This document shows, one piece after another, positions 54,417 through 61,311 of a stretch of DNA of 64,000 nt; within the stretch, counting starts at the first letter, position 1, and every line of letters starts with the position of its first letter. The stretch comes from Vreelandella neptunia (GTDB taxonomy: Bacteria; Pseudomonadota; Gammaproteobacteria; Pseudomonadales; Halomonadaceae). Both the position numbers and the translations under genes were made by a program. The notes under the pieces are model-generated. The model was not told where the DNA came from. It did not search any database and worked only from the letters and a program-made list of their open reading frames with translations. The DNA lies in contig NZ_CP140255.1 of assembly GCF_034479615.1 (NCBI RefSeq), forward strand, positions 3,968,001 through 4,032,000. Reading direction: 5' to 3'.

Positions 54417-55412
54417 TCACGCCATCAAGCGTTCCATCGCATCCCCCAGCGCTTCGCGTGGGGTACTACTCAGCAGCAAGGCAAGTGCAAGCCTTGCCTT
54501 ACGTGCGCTGATATCGTTGAGCGCGATCACCCCAGCCGACATTAAATCGGCCAGGCTGCCGCTAAACTCATAACTGGTGTTCACCGGCCCTTGAGCGCAA
54601 CTACTCACGACCGCTACAGGGACACCTGCGCTAACCAATGCTCGTATTTCGTTCATCCAGCCAGGTGGCACGTGGCCCCGGCCTAAGCCATTGATCACCA
54701 CCCCCTTCGCGCCACTCTCTACGCAGGCTTTCAACAGCGTGGGCGAAGCATCCAGATAGGCGGGCAGTAGGTCGACACGCGGCAGCGGGGTATCCCACCC
54801 TTCAATGGGGGGCGCTATCGCCGTTCCCGTGTGATAAAGCTTGAGCCGTTGCCCGTCGATATACCCCAGCGCACCAGCGCCGGGGGCGTCAAATCCATGC
54901 AACTGGAAACTGCTCACCTTGCGGGCATAGCGCGCAGCAAACAGCGACTCGTTGAACACCACGACACAGCCAAGCTGACTCAGTTGGGGGCTGGCCGCCG
55001 CCACGATGGCATCACAGATATTTTTAAAGGCGTCGGTACCTAACTGGTGAGGCGCCCGCTGGGAACCGGTGATCACACAAGGTTTATCCGCTGGCAGCGT
55101 GAGCGATAGAAAGTAAGCGGTCTCTTCCAAGGTATCGGTACCGTGGGTGATCACCAGACCGTCCACATCGGCTCGCGACAATGCTCTCCGCCCCTGGCAA
55201 TGGAGTTCATCAAGATCGGCGAGAGTGACGGCATTACTGGGTTTCTGCAGGATCGACATCACCTCTAACGTGACGTCGACGCCCTGCGGCAGCGCCACCT
55301 TCTCCAGTAGCTGCTCGCCGCTTAATGCCCCTGACTGGCTGCGCCCTGAATCACTGGGCTTGCTGGCAATAGTGCCGCCCGTGGTCAATACCACGATGTG
55401 CTTTTTGGTCAT
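54417..55412 (-). CDS. L-asparaginase-family amidohydrolase
   Basis: A 331-residue enzyme of the bacterial asparaginase/glutaminase family. VVLTTGGTIASKPSD carries the first catalytic threonine (about 12) and VITHGTDTLEETAYFLSLTL the second Thr-Asp pair (about 88-89), with a lysine in TGSQRAPHQ-type context replaced by arginine. A C-terminal domain follows (GLGRGHVPPGWMNEI). It has no signal peptide, so it should be cytoplasmic. It is the first gene of the amide cluster, with a perfect palindrome 38 bp before its start. The natural substrate could be asparagine or another amide. Confidence 0.88.
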   Translation of the reverse strand: MTKKHIVVLTTGGTIASKPSDSGRSQSGALSGEQLLEKVALPQGVDVTLEVMSILQKPSNAVTLADLDELHCQGRRALSRADVDGLVITHGTDTLEETAYFLSLTLPADKPCVITGSQRAPHQLGTDAFKNICDAIVAAASPQLSQLGCVVVFNESLFAARYARKVSSFQLHGFDAPGAGALGYIDGQRLKLYHTGTAIAPPIEGWDTPLPRVDLLPAYLDASPTLLKACVESGAKGVVINGLGRGHVPPGWMNEIRALVSAGVPVAVVSSCAQGPVNTSYEFSGSLADLMSAGVIALNDISARKARLALALLLSSTPREALGDAMERLMA

Positions 55413-55449
55413 TCAGGTTCTCATCTTTTATGCTTTTTGCCACATACAA

Positions 55450-55466
55450 CAGACATCAGATGTCTG
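55450..55466. promoter_or_regulatory. FadR-type operator palindrome
   Basis: The site cagacatcagatgtctg has perfect 8-bp arms around one central base. It lies 38 bp upstream of the asparaginase start and about 220 bp from the divergent FCD regulator. A 17-bp palindrome with odd centre is the usual form for FadR-subfamily operators. A further cagac half-site follows at 55471. Confidence 0.7.
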
Positions 55467-55688
55467 ATTTCAGACTAGACTAAAGAACAAACTATTAGCA
55501 AGGCAGTCGCATAAAACAATGGAAGATAAGAATATGTCTTTTAAATATATGCAATCGGCTGCCTTAAGCCGCTAGGCTTAGAGCATTGATAAAATGCAGG
55601 AAACACCGATGAGCCACGCGAGGCCCTCATGAGTTTTAAACGCCAGCCCGAGATTAGCTCGACCCGTACAACCTCTTTTGGAGATTCG

Positions 55689-56387
55689 ATGGATCGCAGT
55701 TCAGTTGCGCTGCAACTGCTAGAGCGTATTAAAAGCGCTCTTATACGAGGCGATCTCAAGCCAGGGGATTACCTGCCCTCGGAAACAGAGCTCACTCACA
55801 CCCTGGGCATTGGTAAATCCAGCGTGCGTGAAGCCATCAAGATGCTGCAAGCGATAGGGATCGTTGAGGTCAAACGGGGTCAAGGCACCATGATCCGCCG
55901 CGAACCAGGCACGCCGCTCGTCGACCCGATGGCGTTCGGGATGATCCTGGCGCGAGGCATGACGCGGGATGTACTGGAGTTTCGCCGTATGTTCGAACCG
56001 GCTTACACGCTTCAAGCAATGAACGGGGCAACGGCAGAGGATCATCAACGTATTCAGCAGAGTATCGACGCCATGGAAGAAGCGATCCGCGCGGGTGCTC
56101 AAACCTCCAAGCACGATATTGCCTTCCATCGCGCCATTCTGCACAGCACCCATAACCCCATGACCATCCGCGTCGGCGAAACCTTGCTGCAACTGATCGA
56201 AGCCGCACTGGAAACCTCCATGCGCTCACTACCGGAAACCGCCTTGAAGGATCATAAAGCTATCTATGCTGCCTTCAAAGCAGGCGATACCGCCGGTATT
56301 CATGCAGCGATAGCCGTTAGCAGCGAAAGCTGGGAAACCAACCTAACATATGAAAGTGACAGTGAATTAAGTGCAGCACCCCGCTAG
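55689..56387 (+). CDS. GntR-family regulator with FCD domain
   Basis: A 232-residue FadR-subfamily regulator. The winged helix (SVALQLLERIKSALIRGDLK to TELTHTLGIGKSSVREAIKMLQ) is followed by an FCD domain with KHDIAFHRAILHSTHN. The last usual ligand histidine (M-x-x-H) is not obvious in DTAGIHAAIAVSSE, so ligand or metal binding may differ. TTGGAG selects ATG 55689; an in-frame ATG at 55629 with its own GAGG is possible. It is divergent from the asparaginase-TRAP-amidase genes and probably controls them. Confidence 0.85.
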   Translation: MDRSSVALQLLERIKSALIRGDLKPGDYLPSETELTHTLGIGKSSVREAIKMLQAIGIVEVKRGQGTMIRREPGTPLVDPMAFGMILARGMTRDVLEFRRMFEPAYTLQAMNGATAEDHQRIQQSIDAMEEAIRAGAQTSKHDIAFHRAILHSTHNPMTIRVGETLLQLIEAALETSMRSLPETALKDHKAIYAAFKAGDTAGIHAAIAVSSESWETNLTYESDSELSAAPR

Positions 56388-57289
56388 GACTCTCTTTGTA
56401 ACCAAGCATCAAAAAAGACCATAAAGGCGCGCGCTTTAGCGGTTATGTGCCGTCCTGGCGGATAGACTGCATAGACGCCGCCTTCCGGCAGTGTCCACTC
56501 TTCAAGTACACGCACTAAGCGTCCAGCAGCGATCTCTGGAGCAGCGGTCATATCCGGCATTACTGAAAGACCGCCGCCAGCGACCATTAGCGCGACTAAA
56601 CTCGCCGTTGAGTTGGCTGCCAACCCCGCGCTCATTTGCACCTCATGCCGCTCATCGCGCCGCTGGAAAGCCCAGGTTAACGGCGCCTTTAACGGCGTAA
56701 AAGCGATCCATGCATGATCTTCCAGCGCCTTGGGGTGTGTGGGCGTACCGTGACGTTCCAGGTAATCAGGAGCAGTCACCACGTGCTGTTGAAAAGTGCC
56801 TATACGACGGGCGCGTAGCATGGAGTCTTTTAGCCAGCCTAAACGAAATGCCAAGTCGATACCCTCCTGCACCATATCGCTTATCTGGTCGCCGCTGCGA
56901 AGCTCTATATGCAGCTCAGGGTGCAAGCGACTAAACGCCACCACCGCGTTGCTCAACACCCCGGCGGTGTAATCTTCGGGGGCCGTGATACGCAACTCGC
57001 CGTGCAGCTGTTGAGTGTTACTCACGGCACTGGCAAGCGCCCCCTGTAGATCTATCAACAGCGGCTGACACTGATGGTAGAGCGCTTCTCCGGCCTGGGT
57101 GAGCTGAACCCGCCGTGTGGTGCGGAAAAAAAGCGTAACGCCCAGGCGCGTTTCCAACTGGCGAATTTGCAGGCTTACGCGGGTTTTCGTACAGCCTAGC
57201 CGCTCCGCTGCCTTGGTAAAACTGCCAGCTTCCACCAGCGCGACAAAGATCGGCAAACCGTTTAAATCGAACTCGTTGGTGGTGGTCAT
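56384..57289 (-). CDS. LysR-family transcription regulator
   Basis: A 301-residue regulator. The N-terminal HTH (LPIFVALVEAGSFTKAAERLGCTKTRVSLQIRQLETRLG, given as landmark only in part: FTKAAERLGCTKTRVS) precedes a substrate-binding domain beginning about residue 92 (GELRITAPEDYTAGVLSNAV). This is the CrgA/YafC-like branch. It overlaps the end of the convergent FCD regulator gene by 4 bp and is divergent from an NAD(P)-binding protein gene, its most likely target. Confidence 0.88.
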   Translation of the reverse strand: MTTTNEFDLNGLPIFVALVEAGSFTKAAERLGCTKTRVSLQIRQLETRLGVTLFFRTTRRVQLTQAGEALYHQCQPLLIDLQGALASAVSNTQQLHGELRITAPEDYTAGVLSNAVVAFSRLHPELHIELRSGDQISDMVQEGIDLAFRLGWLKDSMLRARRIGTFQQHVVTAPDYLERHGTPTHPKALEDHAWIAFTPLKAPLTWAFQRRDERHEVQMSAGLAANSTASLVALMVAGGGLSVMPDMTAAPEIAAGRLVRVLEEWTLPEGGVYAVYPPGRHITAKARAFMVFFDAWLQRES

Positions 57290-57299
57290 TTATCGCCCC

Positions 57300-57322
57300 A
57301 CTGTTATGAAATCAATAACAGT
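57300..57322. promoter_or_regulatory. Inverted repeat in the LysR/NmrA-like divergent promoter
   Basis: Perfect 8-bp arms actgttat and ataacagt flank a 7-bp spacer. The stretch aaatcaataa inside it recurs at 57347-57356. Position and size fit a LysR-type binding region (T-N11-A type) with a second site toward the target promoter. Confidence 0.6.
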
Positions 57323-57399
57323 AAATTACGTTAATCGCTATTTTTCAAATCAATAAAGCGTCCGACAATGCAGCGACTACCCACTTAAGGAGTACTGCT

Positions 57400-58038
57400 A
57401 TGAAGATTGCACTGATTGGCGCTAGCGGATTTATTGGTTCCACCCTATTAACTGAGGCGCTCTCCCGCGGCCATCACGTGACGGCGTTAGTGACTCGGCC
57501 CGAGCGGGTAGCGCCGCAGGAAAATGTCGTTAGCATTAAAAGCGATGTGTTAAACACCGATGCACTGGCCGAGCAGCTACGCGGTGCCGAGGCCGTTATC
57601 AGCGCCTTTAGTGGCCACGCCCAAGAGGATGTTTACGGCTATTACCTCAAAGGCTTTCACTCGATTTTGTCAGCCACTCAAAAAGCTTCGGTACCTAGGC
57701 TACTGATAGTGGGTGGCGCGGCAACACTCGAGGTAGCGCCGGGTAAGCTGCTGTTAGATGCACCTGGTTTTCCAGCAGAGTACCGGGCCACGGCGGAAGG
57801 GGCGCAAGCTGCCCTTGAAACACTGCGCACCCAAACGGCTCAAGCATGGACGTTTCTCTCCCCCGCTGCTGAGATTTTCTCCGGTGAACGCACGGGCAAC
57901 TTCCGGCTGGGCGGCGATACGCTACTGACCGATAGCGAAGGCAGCAGCCGTATTTCCGTGCAGGATTACGCCATCGCCATGATCGATGAGTTGGAAAACC
58001 CACGACACAGCAATCAGCGTTTCTGCGTTGCGTATTGA
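57400..58038 (+). CDS. NAD(P)H-binding NmrA/YwnB-like protein
   Basis: A 212-residue atypical SDR-fold protein. IALIGASGFIGSTLLTEAL is the Rossmann start (GASGFIG), ITALVTRPERV-type and VVSIKSDVLNTDALAEQLRG follow, then RLLIVGGAATLEVAPG and WTFLSPAAEIFSGERTGNFRLGG. The YxxxK pair of classical SDRs is missing. Relatives are NADPH sensors or quinone/flavin reductases. AAGGAG precedes the ATG. It is divergent from the LysR gene and probably controlled by it. A hairpin follows its stop. Confidence 0.85.
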   Translation: MKIALIGASGFIGSTLLTEALSRGHHVTALVTRPERVAPQENVVSIKSDVLNTDALAEQLRGAEAVISAFSGHAQEDVYGYYLKGFHSILSATQKASVPRLLIVGGAATLEVAPGKLLLDAPGFPAEYRATAEGAQAALETLRTQTAQAWTFLSPAAEIFSGERTGNFRLGGDTLLTDSEGSSRISVQDYAIAMIDELENPRHSNQRFCVAY

Positions 58039-58050
58039 GCAAGTTCCCAG

Positions 58051-58079
58051 AACCTCTCACCAGCGATAGGTGAGAGGTT
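58051..58079 (+). terminator. Hairpin after the NmrA-like gene, terminator-like
   Basis: Perfect 11-bp arms aacctctcacc and ggtgagaggtt enclose a 7-nt loop, starting 12 bp after the stop codon. The T-run is missing (tacctccc follows), so termination would be weak or need help. It lies at the start of a gap of about 465 bp to the next gene. Confidence 0.6.
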
Positions 58080-58155
58080 ACCTCCCTCTCCTGTTATAGC
58101 TTTGCTTGTCCTGCCTTACCTTGCCTCTACTTCTACCCAAAGTTAGGCATCTATA

Positions 58156-58173
58156 TTGATTAAAACTAATCAA
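58156..58173. promoter_or_regulatory. Small inverted repeat in the gene-free gap before the AraC gene
   Basis: Perfect 7-bp arms ttgatta and taatcaa with a 4-bp spacer, in an AT-rich part of the gap. It could be a regulator site. Apart from this and the hairpin at 58051, I see nothing definite between 58039 and 58503; a 67-codon minus-strand frame there has no family features. Confidence 0.3.
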
Positions 58174-58503
58174 AGCAAAAAAATCGGCCAGAGTAGCAAT
58201 CTCCAGCCCCTTTTCGGCATTACCTGTGCCACCGCTAGAGAACTGAACCAACCCTTCAGTGTATCGGCCGCTCTTGTGCATGAAGCCGCCATCGGCAGAG
58301 CAGCAGAGTCAAGAGCATGAATGGGCACAGTTTTTTTGATGCTGGACATCTTCTGAAAAACCGTATTGACTATTTTCGTGAAGCCCTGTGCTCGGGTGGT
58401 GATGTTATTAAAGACCCCGTTATCTGAGCATCAGGATTTCTTTAAAACTGTCCGAATCATTGAGATATATTTTTTGCAGCTCGGGGAAAGGTCGTCACCC
58501 AGC

Positions 58504-59481
58504 ATGGCTTACATCACATTTTCCACCTCAAACTATCCTGAAGCAGAGCGCCTTGAGGCCTCCCAGGATATCTACGCGGCCATGGCCAACATCGAAGTCT
58601 CGTTGCCCCGTGGCAACGCTCCCGAGATCGAGACCCGCATTCGTCTGCTGCCCGGCATCTCCATTGCGCTGATCAAAACATCCCCCCTTAACGTCAAACG
58701 CCGCTCACGGCAGATTCAAGACGGCAACGATGACATCGCCCTACTGTTGAATCCAGCCGGGCGATCCCCCTGGCGCTCTGAGTTAGGGGGCGTTGGCGAG
58801 GTAGAGTGTCCTCCCGGCGCTGGCTGTTTTGGCTTCAATGACCGCCCTGGCACCATCGAGTTTCGAGGCAGCCAGACCTATATGCTAAATGTCTGCTTCT
58901 CGCGCTCGCTGCTCGGACCGCTGGTTGGCGATATCGAGCGCACCAGTCAATCACCCCGGCTTGCGCCGGAGACCTTCGCCCATTTGGCGCAGTGTGCGAT
59001 CGAGCTGGTTCGGGCACCAGGGCCGGAAGATCACGACGTTCTTGCCGACACCAACCGACTGCTGGATCTCGCCGCGCTCTCGGTAGGAGCACCCCGCGAC
59101 ATCGCCATCACCGCCCGGCATCGCGGTCTCAAGCAGTCCAGGCTGCGTGCCATCAAGGCCGATCTACGTATCAGCGCCTGGCAGGGCGACACCTCCCTTG
59201 GCTGGCTGGCAAAACGGCACGGCGTATCGCCTGGCTATATTCGCGCCATGTTCGAGCAAGAGGGCCTCAGTTTTACCGACTATGTACTAGATCTTCGTCT
59301 AGAGCGGGTATTTCACTGTTTGCGAAGCCCCACCTACACCCACAAGAAGGTGGCCGATATCGTCTATGACGCTGGCTTCAATAACCTATCGTGGTTCTAC
59401 CGCGCCTTTAAGCGCCGCTTTGATCTAACGCCCGGAGAAGTACGCGAACTCGCCTCCTCACCTATCGAAACCCCCGCCTAA
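58504..59481 (+). CDS. AraC-family transcription regulator
   Basis: A 325-residue regulator. An N-terminal sensor domain of the AraC-binding-like type (about 20-190) precedes the double HTH of about 100 residues: LGWLAKRHGVSPGYIRAMF and FTDYVLDLRLERVFHCL, then KKVADIVYDAGFNNLSWFYRAFKRRFDLTPGEVR. I start at ATG 58504 with GGGGAAAGG a little far upstream; the in-frame start at 58366 is unsupported. It lies about 110 bp upstream of the two-partner secretion genes in the same direction and may control them, though AraC genes are common neighbours of unrelated genes. Confidence 0.83.
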   Translation: MAYITFSTSNYPEAERLEASQDIYAAMANIEVSLPRGNAPEIETRIRLLPGISIALIKTSPLNVKRRSRQIQDGNDDIALLLNPAGRSPWRSELGGVGEVECPPGAGCFGFNDRPGTIEFRGSQTYMLNVCFSRSLLGPLVGDIERTSQSPRLAPETFAHLAQCAIELVRAPGPEDHDVLADTNRLLDLAALSVGAPRDIAITARHRGLKQSRLRAIKADLRISAWQGDTSLGWLAKRHGVSPGYIRAMFEQEGLSFTDYVLDLRLERVFHCLRSPTYTHKKVADIVYDAGFNNLSWFYRAFKRRFDLTPGEVRELASSPIETPA

Positions 59482-59593
59482 CCACTACGTGCGACTCGGT
59501 GTTGTGGCGCTGAGTGGAAGCCGCTGCCAAAACGCATTGCTAATCTCCCCCCTTTCTAATAATGCAAAGCGTCATTAGGGACGGGGAAACATC

Positions 59594-61255
59594 GTGAAAA
59601 AACTGACCGCCATATCCAGCCTGCAGGCCCTTGGCCTGATGTCCTGCTTTATAGCAATGCCGCTGCAGGCCGCCGAAACCGTAGGCGGCGCACTGCGCGA
59701 CCTGGAAACTCGACCACTAAGCCTGCCACCCGAGCCGCCCACGGATACCCCAACGTTGACGTCTCCTGACGTAACGGAACAGGACACAGGCGGCCAAACC
59801 GTCGATATTCAGGGCTTTCGCTTCACCGGCAACTCAGCGTTCAGTGATGAGCAACTGGCTGCCGTACTGGAGAACCTTCATAGCCAGCCTCTCACCCTCG
59901 GCCAGCTTCAGCAGGCGGCCGACCGCATCACGGCCTGGTATCGGCAGCATGACTGGCTACTCGCCCGCGCCCTCCTGCCGCCGCAGGAAATCGATGACGG
60001 CTATTTGACGATTCAAATCGTCGAAGGCAGATACGACCGCGTTCAACTGAACAACCAAAGCCACCTGCCGGATCGCCTGCTACGGAATGCCACTCGCGGC
60101 CTGAACGCGGGAGACGGCGTGCGCGCAGGCGCACTGGAAAACGCGCTGATGAGCCTCGATGCGCTGCCCGCCAGCCAGGTCAACTCACGGCTTTCGCGTG
60201 GCAATGCGGTCGGTACCACGGCGCTGGATATCGATGTCGGCAACCAGCCCCCCCTCAGCGGTTATTTGGCGCTCGACAATTATGGCAATACCTACAACGG
60301 CGAATATCGCCTGAGCGGCGGTCTCGAGGTAGCCAACCCCCTAGGGCTAGGTGACCGCCTGCAACTGCAAGCGCTGGTCTCCGATGGCGACCAGCGCTTT
60401 TTGAACACCCAGTACGAGCTACCGGTCGGTCCGTGGAACACCCGAGTGGGTGCGAGCTTATCCTGGCTCGACTACGAGCTGGGCAAAGAGTTCGACACCC
60501 TCAATGCAGAGGGCAACGCTAAAAGCGGAAGCCTGTATGCCAGCCAAAACTGGTGGCAGCAACGCCGTTGGGGCGTGTCAAGCCGCATCGAATGGCGCTA
60601 CCGCGATCTAGAAGACGAGCAGCTCGGCATAACCAGCGAGAAAACCTTGCGCAGCGTTACCCTTGATCTCGTCAACGGCTACTGGCGTGATGACCTGCTG
60701 GGCGGCAGTGCCAACAGCTATCGCTTGAGCTGGACCCACGGCGAGCTGTCGATGGACAGCCCCTACGCCGCCGCAGCCGACTTTTACGGCACCGAAGGCC
60801 ATTACCACAAGATCAACCTGGCCTTGCTGCGTCAGCAACGCCTCAGCCAGCGCTTCACCCTGAACATGAACCTGCGCGGCCAGCTCGCCGACGACAACCT
60901 GGATTCGGTCGAGAAAATCAGCCTGGGCGGCGCCTACGGCATCCGCGCCTTCCCGCAGGGCGAAGCCTCGGGTGACGAGGGCTGGCTGGCCAGTGCCGAA
61001 CTGCGCTACGCCGTGAACCCACGATGGCAGCTCGGCGCCTTCCTCGAAGCAGGCGGCATTACCTATAACAAAGACCCGCTAGCCACCGGTGACCGCCATC
61101 GTCATCTCCAAGGCGCCGGGGTATCCGCCTACTGGCAACCCCATCACCAATGGCAAATCAGTGCCACCGCCGCCACCTCGATAGATGGCGAAGAGGCCAT
61201 CAGCGACGAGCCGGAAGACGTTTATCTATGGGGGCAAGTGCAATGGATGTTCTAA
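59594..61255 (+). CDS. Two-partner secretion outer-membrane transporter (TpsB, ShlB/FhaC family)
   Basis: A 553-residue protein with a signal peptide (LQALGLMSCFIAMPLQA, cut before AETVGG), a short linker helix, POTRA domains (about 68-220: QGFRFTGNSAFSDEQL; DDGYLTIQIVEGRYDRVQL), and a 16-strand barrel (about 225-553). The VRGF-like loop motif is GGAYGIRAFPQGEASGDEG, with the G-x-R-A-F-P core that is conserved in FhaC. It exports the haemagglutinin-like protein encoded 56 bp downstream. The start is GTG, with GGGGAAA before it. The final residues QVQWMF end in the C-terminal phenylalanine needed for barrel assembly. Confidence 0.92.
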   Translation: MKKLTAISSLQALGLMSCFIAMPLQAAETVGGALRDLETRPLSLPPEPPTDTPTLTSPDVTEQDTGGQTVDIQGFRFTGNSAFSDEQLAAVLENLHSQPLTLGQLQQAADRITAWYRQHDWLLARALLPPQEIDDGYLTIQIVEGRYDRVQLNNQSHLPDRLLRNATRGLNAGDGVRAGALENALMSLDALPASQVNSRLSRGNAVGTTALDIDVGNQPPLSGYLALDNYGNTYNGEYRLSGGLEVANPLGLGDRLQLQALVSDGDQRFLNTQYELPVGPWNTRVGASLSWLDYELGKEFDTLNAEGNAKSGSLYASQNWWQQRRWGVSSRIEWRYRDLEDEQLGITSEKTLRSVTLDLVNGYWRDDLLGGSANSYRLSWTHGELSMDSPYAAAADFYGTEGHYHKINLALLRQQRLSQRFTLNMNLRGQLADDNLDSVEKISLGGAYGIRAFPQGEASGDEGWLASAELRYAVNPRWQLGAFLEAGGITYNKDPLATGDRHRHLQGAGVSAYWQPHHQWQISATAATSIDGEEAISDEPEDVYLWGQVQWMF

Positions 61256-61311
61256 ACCGAGACGACAAACGAACGAAAGGCCCTAGGCAGTCAGCCGCAA
61301 AGGTACGTCAT

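Noticed and set aside
58078-58281. Minus-strand frame of 67 codons in the gap before the AraC gene
   Set aside because: It has no family features, no good ribosome site and an odd composition; nothing supports it as a gene.
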